A stretch of DNA of 64,000 nt from Lunularia cruciata (lineage: Eukaryota; Streptophyta; Marchantiopsida; Lunulariales; Lunulariaceae), in assembly GCA_948567375.1 (NCBI GenBank), contig OX419757.1:74717836-74781835 (forward strand), read 5' to 3'. Positions 11,460 to 23,500 of this stretch are shown piece by piece. The first letter of the stretch is position 1; each line of letters starts with the position of its first letter. Below the pieces are notes generated by a model. The model was not told the DNA's origin, did not search any database, and saw only the letters and a program-made list of their open reading frames with translations. Both the position numbers and the translations under genes were made by a program.

Positions 11460-11623
11460 GTGAATGATTGGTGGAGTAGATCCACAGATTGGGTAAGGGT
11501 ATAGGTATAGTATCTTTGACCACCAGTTCAAGTTATTTACTGTGAATAATTGATGGAGAAAACCCACAAATTGGGTAAGGGTATAGATAAAGTATCTTTG
11601 ACCACCAATTCACGTTCATTAAG
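11460..11623. repeat. 82-bp tandem duplication in promoter, pair 2
   Basis: Units start at 11460 and 11542. Each ends in TTTGACCACC followed by a C- or A-rich tail. It is equivalent to 1495-1656, so the tandem duplication predates duplication of the gene pair. Both units here keep the TTGACC core. Confidence 0.75.
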
Positions 11624-11689
11624 GCAAGGGATGTGCCGAGATCGATTCGACGGCAATTACAGGGGAGTTTCATATCGATGTTTGATGAG

Positions 11690-11697
11690 TATATATT
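11690..11697 (+). promoter_or_regulatory. TATA box of metallothionein copy C
   Basis: TATATATT lies 125 bp upstream of the ATG at 11822, conserved in position with 1724-1731. Confidence 0.6.
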
Positions 11698-11821
11698 CAG
11701 CCCGGATATTGCTGTCTTCGGCAATACAGCACACCTTCTGGTTGTCTGCTAACTCCATCTATATCCATTCAATTTGCTTTGCTCTAGCCTGCTTGCTTCA
11801 ACTTCTACTGTCTAATTCAAG

Positions 11822-12611
11822 ATGTCTGGCTGCGGTAACTCTGGGTGCTCATGCGGTGCTTCCTGCAAATGCAGCAACGGCAATAGGTATGTGGTGCTCA
11901 GTCATCGTACTGTGATCATAATTTTCTCGTCAGGTACAAGGCCATACTTCAGACAGATTATTGGCCAAACTCGATCGGGAGACATACACTTACGGCCAGG
12001 AAGAGAATATCTAGCAATGAGAAGATTATGGACTCCTCGCACAAGATCTCCTCTGAAAGGTCTATATAAAAAAGCATTGTGTTCCCGTAGGTACGCGGTC
12101 ATATAAAATAACCCAAGTTTCTAATTTTGTTGCTCTTTATTGCCTTCATAACAGTTGCTGCTCCAAGATGGTTATGGACACATTCGACTTGGAGATGAAA
12201 CGGTATGATTGGCTGTCCTTTGTAATTTTTTGCAGTCAGAGGCAAGTATACAGATAGAGATATATAAGATCTGCAACTTTGGTGCGTAAACATCACAAAC
12301 TGTAAAAAGATCCTTATCCGAGAGAAGTATGCCAGGACTAGCTCTAGAAGCAGACTTCGAGAATGTAAGACAAGTAGGCCTAGCAATGATTCCCAATAGA
12401 TTAGCTAATCCCAATCCTCTGTTTTATTTAATTGTATATAGGTTTGAGTAAGGAAGATTTCTAATCTTCTCACAAGAAATTCTAATGAATGTTAAGGAGA
12501 TCGTGGTTGATCTAAGTCTCATTCCAACTTCTGGTGTGTAGCTTTGAAGGTACCAACGAAGGATGCAAGTGCGGTGACAACTGTTCATGCAACCCTTGCA
12601 ACTGCAAGTGA
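11822..12611 (+). CDS. Metallothionein-like protein, copy C (three exons)
   Basis: Exons are 11822-11886, 12155-12202 and 12542-12611. Introns are 11887-12154 and 12203-12541, phase 2, GT-AG. The product has 60 residues: an N-terminal Cys domain (C4, C9, C11, C15, C17, C23, C24), a short linker MVMDTFDLEMKRFEGTNEG and a C-terminal domain with six Cys. Lys16 is kept where pseudocopy D has a stop. The linker differs most from copies A and B, so C is the more diverged paralogue. The first exon is visible in a 94-codon open frame that reads through the intron and is not the real protein. Confidence 0.92.
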
Positions 12612-12753
12612 TTAACAGTTGTATGTACATATGGGTCCTGGAGTCTGGAGAGAACATTCAACTAGGTTCTCAAACTCTCTTCTGAGAATGACAGTTCCAG
12701 TACGAGCTAGACACTAGGAATGCTTCTGAAACAAGCGAAGTTTCATGATCTGA

Positions 12754-12759
12754 AATAAA
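12754..12759 (+). terminator. Polyadenylation signal of metallothionein copy C
   Basis: AATAAA lies 143 nt beyond the stop codon, in the CTGAAATAAAG context shared with copy B. Confidence 0.55.
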
Positions 12760-14837
12760 GTTCTTCTCTAGCATCCCAAAGCTGACTGTCATGAAAATTG
12801 CACTAACACAACCATATTAGCACCATGGCCTATTTTCATATGGAATTATAAATTTTGACTGATTGTTTTGATCTTGAGTGGTTGTGGGCAATCTATTGTT
12901 GCTTTTTCTTCAACATGCTGTCAGAGTCATGTCCTCAAACAGCCACATTCATGGTACATGTTGGTCTTTATTTGCACACATATTATCTACATTTAGACAT
13001 GAACGTAAGGACGAAGCCACCAGATCGACATGTAAAGCACATATATTCACACCATATATTCCGAATCTGTCCTGCCAAACTGACGGCAACGGGAAGCATC
13101 AACAATTCTGGAATAGCCTTGGGAGAAACAATAGAGAATGTAGTAGAAAGAAAAACTACCTTGAGGTGAACTACATGTTCTTCTTGCAATTGCTCTATGG
13201 CGATGCTTTGCTTTGGAATGCATGTTATGCTCTATCGCTTCGACTACCTTGTGACTAAAACTTGTTTCATTAGATGTTGCATACTGGGCTATATACTGAA
13301 TACCAAACTCATTCTTCATGAGATCTTATCAGTCTTCAGCTACGCGTTGCAGCAATTTGCAACGTGTGTATTGTCCAATTCCGAAAAGCTTAGACTTGCA
13401 AAGAGTCGCTTAGATCTGCATGCGTTCAGTCTGCATCGGTACTGTCCTAAGTGTGTGGAGACACCGTGCCCGATAAACAGCTCCTGCTCTCGTTGCTCGT
13501 TCATCCTAACAGACAAAGTCTCACAAACACAGTACACAGGACAATTTTCACTACCAAAATCTGGAACTGGTTCCAGAAATTACAACACAATGATACTTAG
13601 GGGAAGCTTATCGACTCTATCGAGTTAGGTACTTCCAGAGATATTGTTCCGAAAGAACAGGAGTTTTCAGCGCGTGGTAATTAAGTTTCTAGGCCATCCT
13701 TAATCTCGTAATGGACTGAAAGCGACACAGTTCAAAATGCTGGAATCATTCTAGGCTATATTTCATCCTTTTTCTTCGGGGACGAACTTTTTGGAATGAA
13801 AATATTCTAAGTGAGGTCGCTAATATTTTCATATCTTGGTTTCCACAATATCATTGAATAGTCTCGACTCCAGCGAGTATTTTTCTTTCTTCGTGCATCT
13901 TTTCTCCTCTTTTTACAGTGAACACTATCTCCTAATTCTACTGCTACTTCTTTTCACCTTTTGTTCTTCAGACTTTCCACTTTGTAGAAAATGGTGTTTA
14001 ATCTTATTCAACTCCTTTGGCATTGATTCTGAAAGTGTATACTTGAGATATTCTGCGATTACCTCTCTTAATTGGTCACACACCACTCTAGTACAGATTT
14101 CCATCGCCGGAGCAACCCTCCACTACTGTTGCCCTTACTCCTGCAGTAACTATGGAAACGATTACAAGATACTAAGTGTGACTAAGTGTGCCGCAGTACA
14201 TTTCTTTTATTTGCTTTTTGTAGATTCTAGCCACGAGAAGCATAGGAATAGTCATTTGGTAAACAAACAGAAGAAAATGATCACCAAGACAACCTTAGGC
14301 GAGGGAGCACTTTGGCCTGGAAGGTCTTCGCCCTGAAAGCATATCTTCATCTTGGGAAGACCTTAGGCTAGAAATATCATTTGTCTTAGGAAGACCCTCA
14401 GCTTGAAGCAACCTGCTTGAAGATAGTGCCGACAGATCAAGAACCATAATGTAGACCTTTGGATTGGGCTAACCTCTCACATTTGCGAGTAGTGATGGCT
14501 CACCAAAGTCTGCGCTTACCAAAAGGTTGTAATGGTTGAACCAACAGGATAAATATTAGTCTAGAGCCTGGAATCTCTTCACATTTTGCAGAATTCATCT
14601 CAGCCAGATCAGCCATGCTACCTTCTGCCTCAGCAAGAAATCTTTGCTTAGACTTGTGCATTTTGAAAGAGAGACCGCACTAAAAGGAGTAGGAAGGGTA
14701 AACAAGAGCAAGGAAGGATGAGATGACAGAAAGGAAAGGAAGTAGCCACCCCATTTGCACAAAGCTCCAGAATTCATCATTAAGTCCCCTGGACTTGTCA
14801 AGGGAGGACTGGACTGTAGGTAGGTACTGTAGATCTA
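12760..14837. other. Unassigned region downstream of metallothionein copy C
   Basis: Several open frames exist (for example 13197-13628, 143 codons, and 13836-14336, 166 codons, rich in Phe, Leu and Ser). None shows a known motif, and their composition looks like chance translation of T-rich DNA. No RNA gene or element terminus was recognised. Confidence 0.35.
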
Positions 14838-16953
14838 GTTCGCAGCAAGAAGCTCAAATTCTTGATGTGGAACTGGGAATTGAGTGATCATGCTATGTTG
14901 CATGAAAACTGGGATAACTGGGATCTTAAGCTGATCAATTTAAGGGGGTATATGTTTTCTTGGACAGAAGAGCATTGGCAGAAAGTGATGGGGCTTAGTA
15001 ATTCACAACCAGATGGCATGACTCCAGACAGCATTTGGACTAGACCAGATTTGACCTTTGAGGCCAAATTCAAGTCTACCTTTTGTTATAGGAAGACCAA
15101 TAATGGTTTGTCTATGCCTGGAATTAATGATCTTGCAAGAAGAATCTTGGTAGAATCAGTCATTAAGTTGTTCAAGTCCAAACAAACAACTTATTTAAAT
15201 AATAGCCAGGCTATCTTTTTGAGTACTTGTACCAAGGAAGACCTGTGGATTGGGCAGCAATGTTCTGGGCTAGAACAAGGGAGCTTGCAAGATCAATGAA
15301 TGAAGAAGGTAGAGTGACTCTTGTTGCTCCCTATGTCATCCATTTCTACCTAGGCATGGGATTGCTAACCAAAAAAGAGAAGAAGAAGTACGCCAACCAC
15401 TTCTTCCCAAAAATACACTTTGACGAGCCTTGGGAAAGAGCGTTGATGATGTGCAAATACATTGAGGTAGATGTAGATTTTTCCCACACAAGGATATATG
15501 TGGAAGTGAAAGAAGCCTACAACACTTGGGCTTTGAGAAGCAGAGGCAAGATGAAATTGCCACAGAGCCAAAATATCTAAACATGACCCGCTACCCCTGC
15601 CAAGCCAAAGGTAAAGGCCACCAAGAAAATGAGGAGAATTCTCTTGCAAGAGGAAGAGGAGGACAAAGAAGCAGAAGTCCAAGGAGAAGAAGAGACAAGA
15701 CCACAATGGGATCCTACGCCCACAACAAGCAAACAATTGCTCACACATATTGTCATCTCATCCAACAAGGATGCGGTAGAAGGTCGTGAAGGTGGAGAAG
15801 TACAATCCACCCCTAGCCCAACTTTTCTCCATGTGATCCATTTTCAAGGGGAGGAACAAATACCCTTGGGCATAACAACCACAAAGCCAGACCTTCTAGC
15901 CCAAAGAAAAGCATGAGATGATCAAATCCCCTTTATTCCTGATCATAGGGAAAGTAGAGTTAAGAGAAGAGTGTATCCTTCATGCAAAGAGATACTCAAG
16001 GCAGAAGATGCAGGTTCAAGCCAAGAAAATGCCAAGAAAATGCCAATCCCCATGCCAAAGAACAGCTTTGTCAGCACCAATCAAAGGTAAAATCAAGAAT
16101 CATCCAAGGTAGAGACATCTACATCAACCAAACTAATATATGAGCAATGAGAGCAGATTGTCTTTGTAGACATCAAAGAGAGCGGAGAGGGGGCCCTTGG
16201 CCTCATTCAAGATAGACAGAGGAGAAAGCTTGAGCAGGAAGAAGGTTAGGCATATGGTAGTAGTGCCTCTTTCCTCATTAATAGTGCACAAGGTGGGCCT
16301 GGCTCTCAACTTGATGGGATAGCTTCTAACCATCTAATGGAATCCAACATGAATTCACAGACTATGTGACCCTTGTCCGACATCTTCACCACCTTGTATG
16401 AGTTGCAAGTGTGTCAACACCTTAAGCTAAAAGAATAGCTAAAGGTGCAAGAGGAAGAGATTGATGAGCTAAAGGGAGAAATAGAGAAGGTAGGGGTATC
16501 TCTTGTGGCAATAGAAGTTTTTCATCAATAGGAGCTACGAGTGGCAAACACCTAAGTCAAGAAGCTCACATAGGCCTTAGAAAAGATAGAGGACAAACAC
16601 AAGAAGGAGAAGGCCACCACTTTGGAGGAAATTGTGGCTGAAATGCAAGAACAACAAACCTAATTCAATTTGGAGAGAACAACTACCTTTGGCAAAGATG
16701 GAGATGGTGCAAGACCATCCACATGAGATAGTGGAAGTCTCCTTGGAGAAACTGAAGTCTTGGGACCCCCAATCCCAAGTACATACCTTGACCTACTCCA
16801 ACAAACTATTGCAGCAATTAGCAGATAGGTTGATGGAGCACACTTACAAGAAATTTGAAGAAGCCATGAGAGTGCTATTGTTGGAAATCACAAGGTATTG
16901 GGAACATGCAGAATTGCTGATTAAGATTTTCAAAGGCAAAGGTAGCTCCTTGT
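14838..16953 (+). pseudogene. UF1 family copy 1: unknown protein, N-terminal domain plus coiled coil
   Basis: This is the best-preserved copy of an unrecognised family. The frame opens near SKKLKFLMWNWELSDHAMLH (about 14847) and runs to 15299. A frameshift near 15230 continues it in 15227-15580. Blocks shared with other copies are W-W/N-x-EL-x-DHAMLHE, EHWQKVMGL, the IKLFKSKQTTYLNN block, GRPVDWAAMFWA and IHFYLGMGLLTKKEKKKYANHF. A Lys/Glu/Arg-rich linker (15580-16130) and a coiled-coil region with several stops (16390-16950) follow. The C-terminal end YKKFEEAMRVLLLEITRYW is shared with copy 2. No reverse transcriptase, transposase or nuclease motif is seen. It may be a multicopy host gene or a gag-like protein of an unknown element. 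Confidence 0.6.
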
Positions 16954-17960
16954 AGTAGACTTAAGGAGGAAGATAGTTGTTAGCGCAAGGGCAAGAGGCA
17001 AAAAAAATTTAAGTATAGAATACATCCTTAGCCTAAAATTCTCTTTGGCCTTGAACTCTTTCTTTGCCTTGATGTATATCTTTGTCTAGAAATACTTTTT
17101 TGACTTAGGACCAGTTTTATAGCCAATGATTGCAGAAGTGTAATTACTTGTATAGTAAATGACAAGGAGTAGTTGTGATAGGCAATGGTGGCATAATCAC
17201 TTCTTAATTGCAATTTGGATAAGATCAATAGGTAGTATTAGCATTAAGTGGAATAGGAGCAATTAGGAGAATATGGGAATCCTCAACCAGTTGATCTTCT
17301 TCAATTCATAGTTATGAAACTATATATATATGGGTTGTGACCTATAGAAACAATGTACACATCTTTTATAAACAAAGTATTTAGCTCAAACCTCTCTTTT
17401 GAGTCTTTGTGTTGGATTACTTTTGCTTACACCTTTGATTGGATACCTTAGTCAAGTAGAGGTGAGGAATCTTGTAGTAGGAGCATGTGTTTGAGTACAT
17501 GATTATGAAATTTGCACTAAATCAAGGAACTTACCCTTGACATTCAACAAGAATTAATGCTTGAGTACTTAGGTAGGAAATTTGCACATTATCAAGGAAG
17601 TTACCCTTGACATTTTGAACAAGCAAGTCAATGTGAGGAAGGGTTATGGGAACAATGGAGAATTGGTAGTATCATGGAATAGAAGACAAAAGCAAGCAAT
17701 CAATTTTGGATTTTTTGGGATTGTGTTTTCTAGGAAGAGATGTGGTTGATCATCAATGACATTAGGGTGAAAGAACCTTTGGCCTAAAATCTGACCATTG
17801 GCCTAAACACCAACCTTTGGGGTGAAATATACCTATGGGAAGGGACTAGCCACTAAGGTAAAAGAGGCTCTTCAGGAGGAAGAGGCCTTCAGCATGAAGT
17901 GTACCACCACTATCCAAGGCTTGTTAGATTATGTCTCTAGATTGAGTGGTTGTTAATTTG
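16954..17960 (+). other. Spacer downstream of UF1 copy 1 with a 75-bp direct repeat
   Basis: No coding sequence was recognised. A TATA-like run (TATATATATG) is near 17325. A direct repeat of about 75 bp spans 17490-17640 (TTGAGTAC...AAATTTGCAC...TTACCCTTGACATT twice). The phrase GTAGAGGTGAGGAAT at about 17457 recurs after copy 2 at about 22924, so this spacer is part of a larger repeated unit. Confidence 0.5.
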
Positions 17961-18175
17961 TCTTTTCTATAGGATGCCACAACGGATATCCCTACCCTCT
18001 TTTGGGAGTGGTTCTGCCCAAGAGGTTAAACATGCAACAATAGACAACTAATGACATTGTGACATTTTTTCTTCATTTCTAGTCAATTCCAACCTGTATC
18101 CTTAGGAGAGTGATCTATTCTCATCATTAATAGTATAAGTACATTGATATTGGGTTGTCACACTAAGATCTTGCA
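17961..18175 (+). repeat. Conserved 3' module of UF1 unit 1
   Basis: Matches 23262-23500 downstream of UF1 copy 2. Both contain a readable block LWEWF-x-PKRLN (here split by frame), then CTTCATTTC and a TATAAGTACATTGA segment. It is preceded by a pyrimidine-rich TTTTCTATAG, possibly a splice acceptor, suggesting a second exon. Confidence 0.45.
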
Positions 18176-18179
18176 ACTC

Positions 18180-19330
18180 CCACTCTATCTAATGTAATCT
18201 TTTCCTCCAACTCTTGGATTTTGAAGCTTGGTAAGTTCTAGCTCTTCCTTTGTCATAGTTCTTCATCCTTCATTTGTCACACTTGATGAAGTTCAAACTC
18301 TATATTGATCTTAAGTTCCTCCATGACTTGATGCTCTTGTTCATTGTTAATCAACTAGTTCCTCAACTAAAAAATTTGTATCTCCATAGTCCTCTACAAA
18401 ATGTCACTCTTCATCCAAAGATGATCCAACTCCTCAAGTATACTTTTTGAGCCAAAGAAGATGTGCCTACACCATGCTTACATGATATTTGTTCTCCTTG
18501 TGCAACTCATAGACCTTCTCCTTTAGCTCTATCTTTGTATTCTTGCTCTCATGGAGGTTTTTTTTTTATTTTTCAACCTTTGTCCTTAAATGTTGCATTG
18601 AACTACCGGCTAACACACTTCTAACATCATCTTTGATAGTCCCTTAAGTAACAAAGGTCTACTTGTCTAACTTGCCAAACTCTACCTTTGCACAAAATTT
18701 GATTCTAGCCCTTCAAATAGGTCATAGATGCCCATATCTTTGGTCTTAACATCATCCTTTGACACCAATACTTCCATCTGAGAAGCTTCTTTCTCCTTGT
18801 CAATGTCAATGTTCTCGTCTTTGCCTTTAGACATTGACAACTCAACCATTGATGAAGAGATTTCTTTTATCTCAACTTTTGCCTCAATAATTGCTTTCTA
18901 ACATTTGCTTGTTCTCATGGGAAGTACTCTTGCCAAAATTTCTCCATATGCCTCCCCCTTTGACTTGGCCAATCTTTAGGAACTTTGTATCACATTCCTT
19001 GATTGCTTGGAGAACCTTCTCTTCTTAGTTGGGTCACAAAGTAACCATTCAAAATGAAATGATCACAAAAATCCACTTGTTTGGTGGTAAACAATCCCAT
19101 CCCTACATAGAAATGAATGGCAAAGAGAACCAAGTAATAGCATTGTATATCTTCTGGATATAGTCATGGAAGATGCATGCCCACTCAAATACCTCTCCTA
19201 CAAACAGATTCTCAAAGAAGATTGCTTAGTTTATCAATAAGTGAGTGTTCATTGTGGTCAAGATAGCTTCATTTGCACAATTGTAGTTGCTCTCTTTGCC
19301 AAATCTTTGTAATATGCTAAAGACCATCTT
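18180..19330 (-). pseudogene. UF1 family copy 4 (inverted, decayed)
   Basis: The minus strand reads IHFYVGMGLFTTKQVDF at about 19050-19105, matching IHFYLGMGLLTKKEKKKY of copy 1. FEWACIF upstream of it matches VDWAAMF. A Glu/Lys-rich coiled-coil tail full of stops runs down to about 18200. It is tail to tail with copy 1. Confidence 0.5.
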
Positions 19331-20338
19331 TGGTGACTTGTTGTGGTGCTCCCCTTTCTCAAGATTTGTTTTTATTTATTATATCAAGCTTAAGTGCTAA
19401 AGAGAGCCATGGAGAATGATAGGATTATCGGGATAAGTACTTCAAAAGAGAGGTACTTGGAGGAGTGGCCATGGCAAGCTAGAATGGGAGAAAGCACTCA
19501 ACTTTATTGTAGGTTAATCCCAAGTACTTGCAAGCTGGCCTACTTGAAAGATTTTTAGATAATCAGAGTGATGTAGGATAATCCCTAGTGCTTGAGGATG
19601 GAATAGTACTCAAAGTGTTGGGGGACCAATTGGAGTGCTTGTAGGAGTTGAAGCACTTAGAGTGCCAATAGGTGAAGTGTGTAGTGCCAAGTGCCACCAT
19701 GGCACTCAAAGGGAAGTGCCGCCAAAATTTGAAATGGCCGCCAATAGCACTTACCTCTAATGGCACTTGCCACCAAGGGCTCTTACCTACAAGATAACTA
19801 TTGGCACATGGTGGACAAGTGTGGTACGGGAGAAAGTGGTTGGCAAACAGATTTTCCAGCACGTGGGAGAGTGACTTCACTTGAGAGCAACATGCAAGAC
19901 CTTTTGCCTATATAATGGTGAGTGCCTATCTGCTCTATAACCACCCAATTGTTAAATAATGACCAAGATCTAAGTGTATAAATTGAAGTGCCTAGCCTGC
20001 AGTGGCACTTTTTGCAATCCAACTTGTCTTCCTAGCTGATCAAGTAGTGACTTGAAAATTTGGTGAAGTAGTGAGTGCTTAGAGTTAATTTTGAGAGTGG
20101 CACTTGGCATACCTTAGGTACTTGGTGTGAAAAGAGGTACTCATCATAGTACATCATTAGCTCATAGCATCCTTTGTGTGCAAGAATCATGGTAGTCACT
20201 CCCAAAACTTACAATAAGGCTCTTGAGGCCATTTCTTAGATCCCTTGATACAAAAAAATGGATTGTTATTAGAGATCCAAGTCCATGTTCTAATAGAGAA
20301 TGGATGTCATTAGAAGTAAGCACTTAGGATTCCTACCC
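19331..20338. other. Spacer with GGCAC-rich short repeats
   Basis: No gene was recognised. Between about 19600 and 19810 the words GTGCC, GGCAC and GCACTT recur many times on both strands, an unusual local composition. A possible TATA-like TATATAATGG is near 19911. Confidence 0.35.
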
Positions 20339-22340
20339 TAGAATTGGTAGTTATCAAAATTCCACATGATTCATGAAATGAGAGGAAAGAGAGAGAAAAC
20401 ATCATGGGAAATGTACTGTAATCCATGGAATTTGACCAAGGTCCATTGGCAAATGGTACTCTCCTTGGATGTTGCAAGAGCCATGAAAATAGACACCAAA
20501 TTTTTAGACAATGAGTTGACCTCCAAAGTTAAAAGTCACTTCAATAGTAAGCACTCCAAGAACAATAGAGTGTAGCTAGTTACAAAGACTCCACTAGAAG
20601 AGCCATTGTAGAAGCAATGATGAAACTTCTCTAACAAAAACAAACTACAATTTAACCAATAGCTAGGCAGTGTTCTTTAACTACATGTATGCAAGAGAGC
20701 TTGTAGATTGGGCCAAAATGTTTGATAAGCAATGCAAGCTCCTACAAATGGATTTCAAAGTTGAGGGAGGAGCTACATATTTTGTTCCCTTTGCAGTACA
20801 TAACTAAATGAGATGAACCTCCTAACCAAGGAAGAGAGGAATTGGTTCCTACTCACTTTCATCCTCCATGTTATTTTGAAGAACAACTTGAAGGAACTAC
20901 CCAAATCACCAGTATCAACTAGCGGATGCAAAGTTTGCAAAGATAGGCCAATTCATGCATGTGGATGAATAGTTGGTCCTACCCAAGGCTCCAAAGAGAA
21001 AAATACCCTCCCAAAGAAGCAACCTATGGGAGAAAAAGCAAAGCAATCTATGGGAGTAAGGTTCCTTCACTCGACAAGGATTGACCTACACCTCAAGAGA
21101 TAATGAAGAAGGAGAAAAGACTTGCAGGATGCTTAGTCTGCTCCTAAGTTTAGGACCAAGACATGGATGAGAGCCTATAGATGAAGACAACATTGAAGAA
21201 GAAGGGAGAGTACTTGAGCAAGCACCTTTAAGCCCTAGAACTCCAAAAGAAGAAATTGCAGCAGAAGTGCAAGATTGGGTTGAGTGCTTGAAGGACTAGG
21301 AACTTTGGCCAAGAGTAGAAGAAAGTGTTGATGATCAAACAAAAGAGGAAGAATGCATCACTAACAATGCCAAAGAAGAAGAAGAACTTGACATCTTTGA
21401 TCTTCCTAAGGCTGCACCGGAATTGCAAATCAAAGTAAAGAAGGCATCCATAACATCCAAGTTGGTGTAGGTGCTAGGTGGCACAAACTTCATCATTCAC
21501 TCAATAGGTCTTACATTGCACTAGATGGAAGAACTAATGCCCTAGTACTAGGCCAAGTGCGCTTATGTGTTAGACTACACCATGCTAATCAAGGCCATGC
21601 ACAAGTAAGTTTACATTTGGACGGCCAAGGAAGACTTGGTGAAGGAGGCAATGAGTGCCAAGAAACTATACAAGGCAAAGGCATTGAAGGTAAGTGCCTT
21701 GATGTAGGAGAACCCAAAGTTAAAAGGATAAGTGTCATTGTTGAGAACAAACAAGATATTCAATCATTTGAGACTAAGAAGTTTGAGGAGGATTGGAAGG
21801 TACGCTACCTTGAGTTTGAGCAGTTCAAGAAGGAAGCCAAAGATTGACTTCAAAGAAAGTGCCAACACTTGGAGTCCCTTGCATGAGAAGCATGACCAAG
21901 TGGTGATGTTGAAACTATAGATGCAAGAGTACCAGATAGAAGTGGAAATTCAGCTACAAAATATTAGCAAGGAAGTAGAAAAAGAACAAGTAAAGCATAC
22001 AAAAGGTCTCCAAGAATAAAAGGCCAAATAGGGTAGGCAGTTTAAACAATGAGAGAAAGATAAATTGAAGGCACTACACCGAGTAGAAGAAACGTAGGCC
22101 TTGTTCATGGAGATGTTGAAAGAGGGATCAATGCAAGCCTTGAGGACTACATACCATGAATTGAAAATGCAAGTCTAGTGCTTGCAAAATCAGGCCTACA
22201 AGGAGGAATGTATGTACAACTTGTCCTTGCCATTGAAGGACCATTCGGATAAGAAATTTAATGAAGTATGCCAAACCTTCTTGTTAGAAATTGTTAGGTA
22301 TCAAGCCTAAACAGATCAATTAATTAGATACCTAAGAGGT
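20339..22340 (+). pseudogene. UF1 family copy 2
   Basis: MIHEMRGKREKTSWEMY opens a 69-codon frame (20366-20575) with VHWQMVLSL, DTKFLDNELTSK and SKHSKNN. It aligns with copy 6 almost residue by residue. Later stops break the rest. A charged, coiled-coil-prone region runs 21180-22320, including the 96-codon frame 21557-21847. The C-terminal block KKFNEVCQTFLLEIVRYQ matches KKFEEAMRVLLLEITRYW of copy 1, which fixes the 3' end of the protein. Confidence 0.55.
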
Positions 22341-23261
22341 GAATGAAGCACTTCATCTCCTAGCTCCAACCCAAGGCATTTCCTCAAAAGGAAGTCCTTC
22401 AATTAGACAAGCATTGCTTAGAAAGGATTTGGTACACAAAGTTGGACAATTGTCAAGCACTATGAGTAGGCCGGTCATACTTGCACTTAACATCACATGT
22501 ATTTTAGAAGAGTGCACTTGGAATGGTACTACACTTGAAGTTGTATATACTTGCAAAGGAGGCCTCAAGTTTGGATAAGTACTCAAGGGTGTATACTAAA
22601 AATGAGTAGGGAAGGGTAATATCTCCCTTGACACATGTAGGAGCCTAATCATTTTGCAAATGATTAGGATAAGATAGGATTATGATAGTAGAATAAATGA
22701 TGGACAGTTTAGACTAAGATTTTTTTAGCATTCACTTAGGATTCTGATCCCTTTGGCTTGGAGCCAAATTTTTATATAAGGTAGAGTGTTGTTTGCACTC
22801 ATGTTTGTTCACTCATTCTTTTGCAATACAAGCTTCAATTACAAGTAAAGAGTGAGTTCAATTCACTTCTTTGCAAATTCTATGTCCTACATTTTGCATG
22901 ATGTTATAATGTCTAATCCATAGTAGAGGTGAGGAATTTTATAATAGGTCTTCAATGCTTAGTGCTAGGTAGGTACTCATCTTTGCTTAGAGTGTCCATT
23001 GAAGAATTCAAAGGAGTGAACTTGTGCAACGAGTAGATTGGGAAGCTAAACATGCATGCAGTACCATAGAATCAAAAACTTTAGACTAGAAGTAGCAAAA
23101 AGCTTAGACTTGCAAGTTGTGCCTTCTAGGAATGGTAGAACATATTTGTAGACACTACATCTTTGGAATGGAATGGCACTCAAAGTTGTATGAACCATCA
23201 CCTTCAAAAGCAATCCCAACTAGATTCTATAGTGAAAGTGATTAGTTTGATGATTTCTTAT
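22341..23261 (+). other. Spacer downstream of UF1 copy 2
   Basis: Equivalent to 16954-17960: a TATATAAGG near 22775, then GTAGAGGTGAGGAAT near 22924. The open frames 22339-22578 and 22353-22586 on opposite strands show no known motif. Confidence 0.4.
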
Positions 23262-23500
23262 TGTTGTAGTCCATCTTAGAGGGTGACACTAACCTCTTAT
23301 GGGAATGGTTTCTACCCAAGAGGTTAAATAGGAGACAATAAATGAATTGAGATTTGGTGATAAGTATGTGTTTCACCTCATTTCCAAGCATTTTCAAATA
23401 GTATCCTTGTGTGAACAAACTGTTTTTATTGACTATATTATAAGTACATTGACACTAAGTTATCATACTTATATGAGATGGACTCCATCAACTAGGAGTC
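23262..23500 (+). repeat. Conserved 3' module of UF1 unit 2
   Basis: Homologous to 17961-18175. The LWEWFLPKRLN block is readable at about 23297-23330, followed by a CTCATTTCCAAGCATTTTCA segment and TATAAGTACATTGACACTA. Confidence 0.45.

Larger units (their letters stand above)
10687..11821. promoter_or_regulatory. Shared intergenic promoter region, metallothionein pair 2
   Basis: Homologous to 720-1904. It holds the promoters of copies B (leftward) and C (rightward), a TATA box facing each way and the 82-bp tandem duplication at 11460-11623. No third gene is seen in it. Confidence 0.65.

Noticed and set aside
11822..12106. A 94-codon continuous ORF starting at the metallothionein ATG
   Set aside because: It reads through intron 1. 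The conserved 48- and 70-nt exons in copies A and B show that the real protein is spliced.
13197..14336. Two long open frames (143 and 166 codons) as genes
   Set aside because: No motif, T-rich composition giving Phe/Leu/Ser-rich translations, overlapping frames on both strands, and no promoter or splice context.
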